The notes beneath the pieces were generated by a model. That model saw only the letters and a program-made list of their open reading frames with translations. It did not search any database and was not told the origin of the DNA. Below, one piece after another: positions 53,977-63,722 of a DNA stretch of 64,000 nucleotides. The DNA comes from Antedon mediterranea (Eukaryota; Echinodermata; Crinoidea; Comatulida; Antedonidae): NCBI RefSeq assembly GCF_964355755.1, contig NC_092677.1, positions 20,060,101 through 20,124,100 on the forward strand. The letters are read 5' to 3'. The position numbers and the translations under genes are program-made. The number at the start of each line of letters is the position of its first letter. Positions within the stretch are counted from its first letter, which is position 1.

Positions 53977-54177
53977 GTAAATTAGGTAATTAATATGTTC
54001 TCATTAGAAGAGTGTTTAGTGTGTTCATATAGGCAATTAGTTGGGTCTAAGAAGTTACATCTTAAACTATAATCGCGAGTATAGCAATAGGTACATGAGC
54101 TCTTGGGTATATCTAGTAGCAGACTAGAGTACTGCAAGTGTTATTATAATATTAAGTCAAAGCATTTATTTTTCTAG

Positions 54178-56525
54178 AGTTGACTGCTTTTGACACAGAC
54201 ACTACCATTGAGAAAACTTGTATAAGCAAGTATGACATCGGACGTCTTGCTGCCTTGACTTATCAGAATGATTATACATATTGTTTGAGCGATACAGAGA
54301 AAGCAGATTGGCTTGACAAAGCTGACAAACCACCCCCATCAGAAATGGCTCCAATAAGTATTTTGAAAAACGGGAAGCGCAAGGTTTTACATTTTCAGAA
54401 TTCATGGTTCTCAGAGTTCAAATGGCTTAGGTACAGTGTTTCTAAGAGTGGTGGATATTGTTTAACCTGCCTACTGTTTGCAAATAAAGATAACGCATGG
54501 GTTAGAAATGCTCCATTAATAGGGAAGCCATTCACTAAGCTTCAACATGCCAAAGGTAAAGACAAAGGTATACTTACTAATCATAATGAAAATAAATATC
54601 ATAAAATGGCACTTGAACATCAAGGATTATTTCTCGCTATGTTGAAGAACCCTAGCAGGAAAATTGAAACAATAATTGATGAGAAAGCCAGAGAAAATGA
54701 GAAAATCAACATTAAGATACTCGAGTCCATTATTGACTGTGTAATGTTTTGTGGTCTTTATGGATTACCTCTGCGAGGCCACAGGGATTCGGGTTTTGAC
54801 GACACGGTTAACAAGGGGGTTTTCAAAGGACTGGTAAATTTAGAAGCAAAACACAATCAAATACTCAAAGAGCACTTGTTGAAAGGAAAAAAAAATGCCC
54901 AGTACGTATCATGGTCAGTTCAGAACGAGTTAATATCAATAATAGGAAAGCAGATACAAGAACATATTGTTTGTGCCATAAAGGAATCCGAGACAGGTTT
55001 GTTCACGATTATATCTGATGAGGTGACCGATTGCTCGAACAATGAAGTAATAAGTTTGAACGTCAGATATGTGGACAAGAACTGCAAAATTCATGAAGAT
55101 TTTTTAGAATTTTGTGGGATGCAACGTGTCACTGCAGTAGCTATCTCAGACAGTATTCTGAAAATGGTGAAAGATGCAGGGTTAGATCCGGCAAATATGC
55201 GTGGTCAGGCTTATGACGGTGCTTCAGTAATGTCCGCCGCCAGAGGAACTCAAGGTTTAATTCGAAAAATTGCTCCAAAAGCGATGTACACACACTGTTA
55301 TGCACATAGTTTAAATCTGTCCATAGCTGCAAGCTGCAAGAACAGGGAGGTGAAAGATCTTGTTGATTTGATTAATCAAACCTTTTTGTTTTTACGAAAT
55401 AGTCCAAAACGAGAAGAATTTTTTACTGAAATTCTGAAAGTGTACTGTCCAGAAAATAAGGTTGAAAAATTGAAAGGTTTATGTAAAACTAGATGGGTTG
55501 AACGCCATACTTGTCTTGATACATATAAAGCTTTTTACGAATATATCGTAATTTGCATGGATGCAATAACAAACCCCCATCTTTATGAGCGACTAACGGG
55601 TGGTTGGGCATGGAGTAAAGAGGACAAAATCATGGCAAATGGATTACATCATAGTCACACAAATTTCAAAACAATAATTACACTTACTACTGTCCTATAT
55701 GTCCTTGAGATTGTAAAGCCACTTGCAACAAAATTGCAGAAACGGTCATTGGATATTTTCCATGCAACCAATCTTATATCGGACGCCGAAAGTACCTTGC
55801 AGTTGTTACGAGACAACATCGAAAGTGAGTTTTCCCGTTGGTTTGTAGAAGCAGAAAAACTAGCTGATAAAGTTGGTGCTAATGTTGTTAAACCAAGATC
55901 AGTAGCGACAATGAGACAACAACACAGATCAAATCATCCTGGAGACACTGTGGAAGATTACTACCGAGCAGTATTACCAATTCAACTTCTTGATCATTTA
56001 CAAACCGAGTTAAAAACCCGTTTTTCTGCCGATAACAGGCCATGCTTTAAAATATTTGGCGTAGCACCCGAGTCTATTGTTAAGTGTAATGTTGAAGAAG
56101 TCTTCAAAGAACTTGAATTTTGGTACGATGATCTGCCAAGACACGAACATCTTCATTCCGAGCTTCAGCGATGGAAGCGACTGTGTTCGCAGCAACAAGA
56201 GCTCCCTGCTACATTAACGGAAGCTATTGTAAAATTAGCGGATCCTGATGTGTTCCCGAATGTGCGTGCACTTCTTCTAATCGCATGTGTACTGCCCGTA
56301 ACGTCTGCTGAAGCTGAGCGGAGTTTTTCGACTTTACGGAGAACGAAAACCTGTTTGCGAAATCACATGTCTTATGAGCGGCTTTCGGGATTGTGCCTCA
56401 TGAACATACACTTTAACATGAAAATAAATACAGAGAATGTCATTCGCGAATTCTGTCTCCAAAAGCCAAGAAGAATGTTTCAAAATGCACACTTATTGTT
56501 TAAAGATGCATCACGCGATGTCTAG
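54178..56525 (+). CDS. hAT transposase main exon (DUF4371/ZMYM1-like)
   Basis: Acceptor tttctag at 54171-54177; the open frame ends at TAG 56523-56525. Joined with exons 1-3 it makes about 870 aa. N-terminal TTF-type zinc-binding region (WFSEFKWLRYS, GGYCLTCLLFA, then a His-x-x-x-x-His-like YHKMALEH). Then the DUF4371 part, with the RNase H-like fold: SDEVTDCS (first Asp) and GQAYDGASVMSA (second Asp). A long insertion follows. The C-terminal catalytic Glu and dimerisation domain read SAEAERSFSTLRRTKTCLRN and RLSGLCLMNIHFN. Role: cut-and-paste transposition of the 4.5-kb element. All catalytic motifs are present and there are no stops. A domesticated use is possible but unsupported, because the terminal repeats are intact. 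Confidence 0.92.
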
Positions 56526-57425
56526 AGCGCCGTTAGTAACTAACGTAAAATGTATAATACTAATTTAGAAGTTAGTTATTAGAATTATAAGCTATCACCT
56601 ATACTATACTATACATTCAACAAAATAGGTATATTTTTAAACAAAATATTGTGTGTACAGGCGATAAATACGTTAGTGTAATGCGTATAATACGGATGGG
56701 TATGAAGCGTCTCACATACACACGGAGCCAAGATAGCTTCTTGGACTTGCACAGTGTATGGACTCTAACCTTACGGTTCTCATTTAATAATATCACTCCA
56801 TGCTATCATTCTAATTTCTTTTTTCAAACTTTTGCATCTCTACTTTCATTTCATGCAACTTTTGTATTGGTGAAAAGGGAGGAATTCAAATAATTCTTCC
56901 TCTGAGTTTACAGCCTCTCTACCCAAATCAACAAACAAGCAAAAAAAAAGTGTTTGTAGGCTATCTGTGGCAGCCTGGAATATAAAAATGTTCTGTAATG
57001 AAAATGAGAGTTGTTTTTTGTTTTCTTTGTTGCAGTTTATTAGTGTTAACATTGTCATATTTGTGTGTGCGTAAACCGATTCAAATGATCTAGATTGCCC
57101 TAGACCGCCAAAGCTTCCAGGGGGCTTCGCCCCCTGGACCCCGACCGGGGGCCCTTGGCCCCCAGCCCATGGTTGCTCGCTTCGCTCGCAAAATACTTAG
57201 ATATTGGTTGACCCCCCCTTTATTTTTTGGCTGGCTGCGCCCCTGGTTTCCCCTATAAATAGGTATTGTGTGTGTTAATAGGCATTTGTGTGTGTGTTAT
57301 ATGGGCCAAAATTTAAAAGTGCCATAACAAATTTTTTTTTTCTGACATTCTATATGGTATGCTTTATCAGAAAAAAAAAATTTTCCTATCCTTTTTTCCC
57401 GCAAATGTGTATATTAACTGTTCTG

Positions 57426-57971
57426 CACCCAGGCTAATGGTTTCTTGGTTCTTTAGAGTGTTGCTGGGACACACGGATGTGAAGTGTTGCGAAGCCAATG
57501 CCGGTCTTTTTTATATTATAATTTAGTTTTACTTACACTTGTTATTTTGAAATATCAGACTTTACATTTAAACGAGTACAAAAATGGTGAAAAACATTGT
57601 TGTGTTGTTAAAATTCAAGAATTGTCAGCGCGTACATATTTTTTCACAAACTAGGATGATGTAATTTGCGAACCATTTGAGTCAGTTTTAACGGTCGTAA
57701 TGTTGAAGTTGAACTAGGTTGAACATCAACGATTGAAGATTTTAACGATTTTTAACTTTGATTTTTTTACCAGGGTCAATAGTAGCCTACAGAAAAACAG
57801 CATTTCCAATTGCATATAGTAAAAATGTTGTATTACACTGCGAATTAAATAATTTTGGAAGAGATACGTAAATGTGACCAATTTATACTAGTATTAATAT
57901 ATAGATGGAAGCAAAGTTTCCTGGTATTTACACTTCAATTCAAAGCATTCATTTCGTTTATATCATTTAAG
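57426..57971. other. Intron 1 end, no feature recognised
   Basis: AT-rich intronic DNA between element E and DENND11 exon 2. The last ~25 bases before 57972 are pyrimidine-leaning and end in the acceptor. Confidence 0.5.
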
Positions 57972-58071
57972 GTAATGTGATTGAGTGGAGTACTCCAGAA
58001 GATATTGATTTAGAAGGTGTTGAATTTAAAGCTATGGCAAGTGGATCACACACTGTCAATTCAGATTTTAT
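57972..58071 (+). CDS. DENND11: DENND11 exon 2
   Basis: Acceptor ttaag|gtaat, donor tttat|gtatgt. The 100-bp exon enters in phase 1 and leaves in phase 2. With the last base of exon 1 it reads [20 protein letters not shown], then [13 protein letters not shown]. The family sequence I know is almost the same (VEWC[20 protein letters not shown]), the first strand-helix region of the longin-like N-terminal (u-DENN) module. An in-frame reading past the donor ends soon in a stop, which supports splicing here. Confidence 0.95.
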
Positions 58072-58317
58072 GTATGTATTAAGTATGCTTAATAAATGTT
58101 AGTATTAAATGGATCCTTAAATCTGCTGATAATGAGAGATTTTTAAAGTAATTTTTTAATGTTGAACTGCAGCAATATCAATATAACCATATAGCCTATA
58201 TATAAATCCAAAGGCAAATTACTGAAAAAATGACAATCAGTGGCTGGATCTCAATGGAGATAACAAAAAAAAAAGCGAAAAGCTAAATCAAAACGATAAA
58301 GTAAAACAGCCAGAAAA

Positions 58318-58360
58318 GTTAGCAGAGCTTTCGGGCAACACTAGCCCTTCATCAGTGCAA
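58318..58360 (-). ncRNA. Hammerhead-like core, antisense, 5' of the Penelope-like element
   Basis: On the minus strand CTGATGA (58355-58349), a gggct/gccc stem II, GAAA (58332-58329) and a short agc/gct stem III are in the right order. The flanks do not pair as stem I, so self-cleavage is doubtful. It may be the end of another, inverted Penelope-like copy. Confidence 0.5.
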
Positions 58361-58459
58361 GTGAAAGAATTTGGATAACGTCATAGTATAAGAACTGGCA
58401 AGTGCTGCCTGGGTGGACAGGAATAAATATATTTGTCGAGCACTCTACAATAAACCGCT

Positions 58460-60573
58460 ATGGAGAGATTCAGCATTGACTACTCAACGAAGAACGTCCC
58501 ATTACCATCACAGAAGGACTATTTACAACGACTTATCGAAAAAACTGAGCAATTTTTACGTAGAATGCGATGGAAGGCCCACTTCTTCCTTAATTCCAGC
58601 ACCACCGCATCATCCAAGCAAACATTTGGCTTCAAGTCTACCAAAAACCCACCACCGATCGATGAACTATACGAATTCGAAGATGACATACTCCATCTGA
58701 TACAATCGACAACATTAAAAAACGCAGACAACCCTCTACTCAACAAGTTAAAAACCGACTCCAAGAAAATTGAAAACGAGCCCAAACTTTTAATTGCAGC
58801 CGACAAAACCACAAATTTCTACAAACTAGACCCACCGACGTATGACAACCTCCTAGAAGAAAACATCACCAAATCATACAAGAAAGCAGAACCTGCACTC
58901 GTACAAACGATTCATAGAAAAAACAAAAGTATTGCAACAAAATTGAACATCGCTGACAGAGTGGATACAACTGCAAATAAAGATGCTTTCATAACCCTCA
59001 AAGACCACAAACCGAACTTCACTAACAAACCTACTTGCCGATTAATAAACCCGACCAAATCAGAGATAGGCAAGATAAGCAAAACTATACTCGATCGTAT
59101 TAACAGCAAAATTACATCAAAACTTTGCACCAATCAATGGAAAAATACCTCATCGGTCATCGAATGGTTTAAGAGCATCGACAAGAAACAACAACACAAC
59201 TTTATATGCTTCGACATCGTAGAATTTTACCCCTCTATCAGCAATGACCTACTGAATAAAGCACTAGACTTCGCTAATAGATACGATGATATTGCCAACG
59301 ACGACAGAGACATCATCGTACATACCAAAAAATCAGTACTATCACACAAACAGCAACCATGGCAAAAGAAAGGCCCCACAGCATTCGATGTGACTATGGG
59401 TAGTTATGATGGCGCAGAAACATGTGAACTTGTTGGAAGCTTCCTGTTACACCAATTACAACAGAAACTAGAAATCAACATAGGACTTTACAGAGATGAC
59501 GGCCTTGCAGTCACAGACACCACACCTAAAAGCACAGAAAATATTAAAAAAGACATATGTCAAATATTCAAAGATAACGGCCTACGCATTACCATAGAAG
59601 CAAACAAACAAGTCATCAACTTCTTAGACGTCACACTCAACCTAGCGAAGAACACATACCAGCCCTACACCAAACCAAACGCCACGTTACAGTACATCCA
59701 TCAACAAAGTAACCACCCACCGACCATCCTAAAGAATATACCCGCCGAAATAAACAAACGACTCTCGTCCTTGTCACCCGACAAGAATTCATTCAACCAA
59801 GCCGCCCCTGTATACCAGAAAACTCTCAACGACAGTGGATACCAGTACACACTAAAATACGAGCCGGTAACCCAGACAAGACGAAAAAACAGAAAACGAA
59901 ACGACATTCTGTGGTACAACCCACGGTTCAGCAAAAACGTCAGCACAAACATTGGACAGAAATTCCTATCCCTAGTAGACAAACATTTTCCAAAAGATAA
60001 CAAACTAAGAAAAATCTTCAACCGAAACACTATCAAGATTAGCTACAGTTGTATGAACAATATGAAACAGATAATAGACAGTCACAACAAGAGAATACTC
60101 AACCAGCCCGAAACAACATCCGTGAAAAACACGCAAGAAAACAAAACATGCAACTGCCGACAGAAAAACACATGCCCGCTAAACGGAAATTGCTTACAAT
60201 CATCTGTAATATACCAAGCCACAGTTACACGCAAAGACAAATCCACCTCGGAAACTTATATCTGACTCACTGAAAATGATTTTAAAACACGATACAGAAA
60301 TCACACCTCGTCATTCCGTAATACACGTTCTAGAAACTCAACCGAACTCAGTAAACATATTTGGACACTCAAGGACAACAACACAGGCTATTCAATCTCA
60401 TGGCGCATCTTGGCATCTACTAAAGCATATAGTAGCGCAAACAAAAAATGCAACCTCTGCCTCAAAGAGAAATTATTTATCATCCGCCACCCTGAATTAT
60501 CGACATTAAACAAACGTAACAAACTTGTGTCCGCCTGCCGGCACAGAAAGAAAGCATTGTTACATAACAGCTG
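58460..60573 (+). pseudogene. Penelope-like RT with Cys-rich linker and GIY-YIG domain, one stop in the YIG motif
   Basis: ATG at 58460 gives 601 codons to TGA 60263-60265. N-terminal domain (FLRRMRWKAHFF), then RT blocks: DAFITLKDHKPNF, RLINPTKSEIGKISK, NFICFDIVEFYPSIS (palm), MGSYDGAETCELVG and the catalytic YRDDGLAV, then FLDVTLNL. These match Penelope-type, telomerase-like RTs. The linker CNCRQKNTCPLNGNC precedes the endonuclease, whose first block ends ETYI followed by the stop where a glycine is expected. The same frame then continues LTENDFKTRYRNHTSSF, KHIWTLKDN, CNLCLKEKLFI to a stop at 60571-60573. One substitution therefore separates the RT from an otherwise open endonuclease. Confidence 0.85.
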
Positions 60574-60659
60574 ACATTCCAAAACATATCACCTGTAAAT
60601 GCTAATTCTACAAGTAAATGTGCTTATAAGCAACGTTGTAATTGATTCTTCTCATTATA

Positions 60660-60708
60660 GTCTCCTGATGAGTGAGTTGCACGACTCCCGAAACAAGCCT
60701 GTAGAGAC
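60660..60708 (+). ncRNA. Type I hammerhead ribozyme of the Penelope-like element
   Basis: Stem I gtctc (60660-60664) pairs exactly with gagac (60704-60708). Between them come CTGATGA (60665-60671), stem II with gagt/actc around tgcacg, CGAAA (60689-60693) and a 3-bp stem III aca/tgt with loop agcc. The scissile position follows gta at 60701-60703. All catalytic-core bases are present. Very short stem III is typical of hammerheads in Penelope-like elements, which are known to encode them. Confidence 0.85.
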
Positions 60709-60917
60709 CAAACTGTAGTTTTTACTTCTTTTCCAGACTTAACGTATATTTTAGCTCTACTTTACCGTATTGAGCACTTTTTAGACGGTTACATTGAACC
60801 GAACATTTATATATATATATATATATTTTTACAGTTACAGTAATTCATCATTAGTTGAATCCTTATCAAACAACAATTGTTTGTAGATTGTTTATTGTAA
60901 TGTAAACCTTATTTCAG

Positions 60918-61076
60918 ATTTTTTAAGAAAGATAACTATTACGGACTTAGTTGTTACGAGAAAATTAAAGTAGAAAGTTTAGAAGAACGAGGCGCAAGAA
61001 TGAAATCTGTTGGTATTCTAGCAACGTCTTACACCACATTATATAGACACATGCAATTTCTTGAAAATCAAGTAAG
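60918..61076 (+). CDS. DENND11: DENND11 exon 3
   Basis: Acceptor atttcag|att, donor gtaag|gtatgt. The 159-bp exon is phase 2 on both sides. It reads [54 protein letters not shown]. The blocks [12 protein letters not shown] and the HMxFLENQVRHQL run that crosses into exon 4 are hallmarks of DENND11 and leave little doubt about the family. It belongs to the upstream DENN module that contacts the Rab substrate in DENN proteins generally. Confidence 0.95.
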
Positions 61077-61369
61077 GTATGTCCAATTCAAAATATTTGA
61101 CTTTGACAGAAATTGTGCAAATTACAATTGTATGACAGAAGCAATTGTACGACAGAAGCAATTGTACAGTATAACACTATAACTAGATATGAACTCGTCA
61201 CTTTGCACATACGTTAAAATATGAACAGCAAATATTATGCCATCCTATGACAGACAGTATTAAATATGTTTACAGTGCTGAATTGTACCTATTTTGTGTC
61301 ATAAAGCATAACAATATTTACACTAAATATACACATAGCATAGATGAAATTACGAGACCCATCTTCAAT

Positions 61370-61915
61370 CCAATTTTTAACATGTTGACGTCATCAAAAT
61401 ATAACATGAAGATAGCAATTTTAGAAGATAATTATCTAAATAATTACATTAACCAAAATTTGAAGAATTTTGGGCACGAAAAAGTAAGTTGCGCGCTATT
61501 TTAAATATGGTGAATTTTTATGAAACAGATGAAAATCAGACTTTTTGAATTCAACTGGCCATGATGACGTCATGACATCCGGTAGACAACATTTTTATGA
61601 ATTCATGTCTGCAATTTTAAAAATGAAAAAGTTCATCAAACTGAATGAAATTATCTACTACAAAAGGTATGAAAAACAAAAATCAAATGCAAAAACCATT
61701 TTTCTACGCTTTGTACAATTAGCTGTGCACACAAGTGCGTGTGCAAAACGGAAACAAATTAGAAAATTTTGAAATGCTCAAAATGACCTGAAATGTACGC
61801 AAAATTCATTAGAAATTAATTTTGCGCATTCCATAATTTTAAACACGTGTGCGCGCGTAATTTTGTATGCAACACGCCATTTTTACTCCATAGAAAGTTG
61901 ATCTTTGATATAGAT
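61370..61915 (-). repeat. Diverged copy of the repeat family seen at 21.4-23.7 kb and 5.9-6.9 kb
   Basis: Shared, in reverse orientation to the tandem copies: atgatgacgtcatgacatccgg, gaaatgctcaaaatgacctgaaatgtacgc, attagaaattaattttgcgcatt and cacgtgtgcgcgcgtaattttgt. No coding capacity. Confidence 0.6.
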
Positions 61916-61949
61916 TATAATTTTATTAAGTTTCTTTGGAAAAGAATCG

Positions 61950-62525
61950 CACAAACACAATTATAACACTAGAGGTAAAACTAGACTAAAGTTAAAGAAA
62001 AGAAAACTTAAATGTACTAGTCTTAATGCTATGTGTTGCTCCTGAAATATGGAACAGCATTGACACCACGCTTAAACAAGCTTCATCGTTTGCTATTTTT
62101 AAGATGAAATATAAACTTTCTCTTATTAACTTATATTAATTTATACTAAGCTAATGTCTATATTATGCCATGATTACATGCATGCATATGTATGTATCAT
62201 GTAATGTACAGTTGTTGGCCTATGTGGGTTCATTTAACCTTTCTGCTTCTGTTTAGAACCTCATCTGGTATTTGGTTGTCCTGACAATGGTATTCCCTAA
62301 CTTTCTCTCTCGCGCGTCCCATGTTATAATTTATGGTCTACTCGTCTATTTTATTTATTTATTTTTTATTTATTTATTTATTAATGTAACTAGTTTTAGT
62401 GGGCCTCCTATCACAAGCCCCTTAGGGTTTCTTGGAGGTCCCTTTCATCGTTTAAAACATGTTTTACTCCTCACTTGTTTTTGTTTATGAGATGAATAAA
62501 GAATAAAGAGTAAAGTTTTTTGGTT
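61950..62525 (+). pseudogene. LINE 3' fragment (L2/CR1-like C-terminus and 3' UTR)
   Basis: Around 62010-62140 the sequence reads LNALCVAPEIWNSIDTTLK, QASSFAIFKMKYKLSLINLY and stops; this is the C-terminal block of L2/CR1-type LINEs. A 3' UTR with a TTTA-rich run (62340-62385) and gatgaataaagaataaagag at 62490-62515 follows. Confidence 0.6.
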
Positions 62526-62924
62526 CTAAATTTATGATCAATAAAAAAAAATTGTATAATCAAACATACGTTATGCTGCGCAACTATGACGTAATCGAAA
62601 ACTCATCTGAACTACTTGATTGCTCATATTCACTGTCAACTGTAGGTTCACAATCTGTAAAAATTGTAAAAACTAATTACTGTATTGAAAAAAAAGAATT
62701 GTGTAAAAGTTTTCCGATACAAGGAAAAAGAAAATCGTCAGTTCCAAGAATTAATGCTTAAAATTGATCAAGACATGTAAACAAAGGTCCATCTATTCCA
62801 GTGAATTTATAGCTGTACAGTTACACATAATATAATGAAAAATATGATGTTTAATAGTTAACACAACTGAAAATGAAAAACATTCATGTCGTACTGATTA
62901 GCAATTTTTTTATTCTTCCATCAG

Positions 62925-63045
62925 TTACACTCCATCCCCTTTTCAATTCAAATCTCTCCTGAAAACTCACCTATTTCAATAGTTATTCTTTTCATGTTGC
63001 GCTGTGAGACACCTGTAAAGAGGGCTTTATAAATGGTCGATATTA
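62925..63045 (+). pseudogene. Very short LINE C-terminal fragment
   Basis: ccatccccttttcaattcaaatctctcctgaaaactcacctatttcaatag codes for a terminal FQFKSLLKTHLFQ block and stop. It is followed by cgctgtgagacacctgtaaagagggctttataaa, typical of CR1/L2 tails. Confidence 0.5.
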
Positions 63046-63583
63046 TTCTTAAAAAGTTTTTTAATGACATCATAAACGTTGTTCCTATTAGACTGAACAT
63101 TAAATTGACCAAAAATATAGTTGCGATAATGAATTTTTGTCTACCATTTACTTTTGTCTACTATTCTAACGCTAAAGCTCACTATTGGCGTTGGTCGCAT
63201 TGCTTGTGTTGTTGGGCAAAATACTTTTACTAATGTTTGCCTCTCCCCACCCAGGCATACAGATGGGTACCTGGTGGTCAAAACATGTCTGCGTTGATTA
63301 CTAACTACAAAATTATGGAAGTATGTTTACATACATGTTTGATCCAAAAATGACAGGGGTAATAATGTGAAGTGCTTTAAGGGCCCTTGAGCATTAAACA
63401 CTATCAGTAAGAACAGTAAAGTAAATAGGCACATACTACAAATTTCTCCAAACATTCAGTTACATTTTCTAGTAAACGTTAATTAACGTACTGGAAAACC
63501 AACTACTGTACTCTATTTAGTACCAGAGAAATTGACATTCATACCACATATTTAATGAATAACATTTGATATTTGACCAACAG

Positions 63584-63722
63584 ACATCAACTTGGGACCC
63601 CTCAGCATTATGAGCAGCTTAGAGCCTTTTATGCAGACCATAAAGGATCTCTACCTATTTCTACTTCATTATCCACTGTAAATCCATCATCATCTGAATG
63701 TAGAGTGTTGCCTGCAATGATG
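63584..63722 (+). CDS. DENND11: DENND11 exon 4
   Basis: Acceptor gaccaacag|ac, donor atgatg|gtaagt. The 139-bp exon enters in phase 2 and ends in phase 0. It reads (R)HQLGTPQHYEQLRAFYADHK, GSLPIS, a Ser/Thr-rich stretch and CRVLPAMM. Family counterpart: HQL-x-x-P-x-HYxxLxAFYxDKKG. The Ser-rich part replaces a variable loop. The other coding exons, with the core DENN (c-DENN, d-DENN) segments, must lie to the right of the window, so the gene is incomplete here. The four exons together give 663 bp, an exact 221 codons. Confidence 0.93.

Larger units (their letters stand above)
52767..57244 (+). mobile_element. Autonomous hAT transposon (4.48 kb)
   Basis: Terminal inverted repeats AGGGGCGCAGCCAG (52767-52780) and its exact inverse at 57231-57244, with the 8-bp target duplication ggtttccc at 52759-52766 and 57245-57252. 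Subterminal gggggtcacggggg/gaccccccc blocks face each other. It encodes a complete four-exon transposase gene and appears intact. Confidence 0.92.
50850..57425. mobile_element. Long-terminal-inverted-repeat element E, split by a hAT transposon
   Basis: Positions 50860-51200 (ttttctgataaag, accatatagaatgtcagaaaaa, ttttaatcatcat-type block, actacttctcatagtagttgat, gccagaatccaatatggcgtc) recur inverted as 52605-52758 plus 57253-57420. The hAT element interrupts the right arm at ggtttccc. The interior 51200-52600 has only short ORFs with no motifs. Class unknown. Confidence 0.65.
42879..57971 (+). other. DENND11 intron 1 (15,093 bp)
   Basis: Donor gtacgt, acceptor atcatttaag. It contains LINE-F, TU-C with snapback S3, and a long-TIR element with a hAT transposon. 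I find no host exon in it: exon 1 and exon 2 already join in frame and in register with the family. Confidence 0.85.
58231..60790 (+). mobile_element. Penelope-like retroelement with GIY-YIG endonuclease
   Basis: One long RT ORF, a cysteine-rich linker and a GIY-YIG domain in frame after one stop, with a hammerhead motif downstream and an antisense hammerhead-like motif upstream. Boundaries are approximate; no clear target duplication was found. Confidence 0.8.
58072..60917 (+). other. DENND11 intron 2, almost filled by a Penelope-like element
   Basis: Donor gtatgt, acceptor ttatttcag. Apart from about 150 bp at each end it consists of the element described separately, in the same orientation as the host gene. 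Confidence 0.85.
61077..63583 (+). other. DENND11 intron 3
   Basis: Donor gtatgt, acceptor tttgaccaacag. It contains a dispersed repeat and two LINE tails, listed separately. The 75-codon ORF at 62534-62761 and the 66-codon ORF at 63033-63233 have no recognisable motif. Confidence 0.8.

Noticed and set aside
62534-62761. 75-aa ORF in DENND11 intron 3 as an extra exon
   Set aside because: Exons 3 and 4 join in phase and in register with the family without it; no acceptor/donor pair of matching phase was seen.
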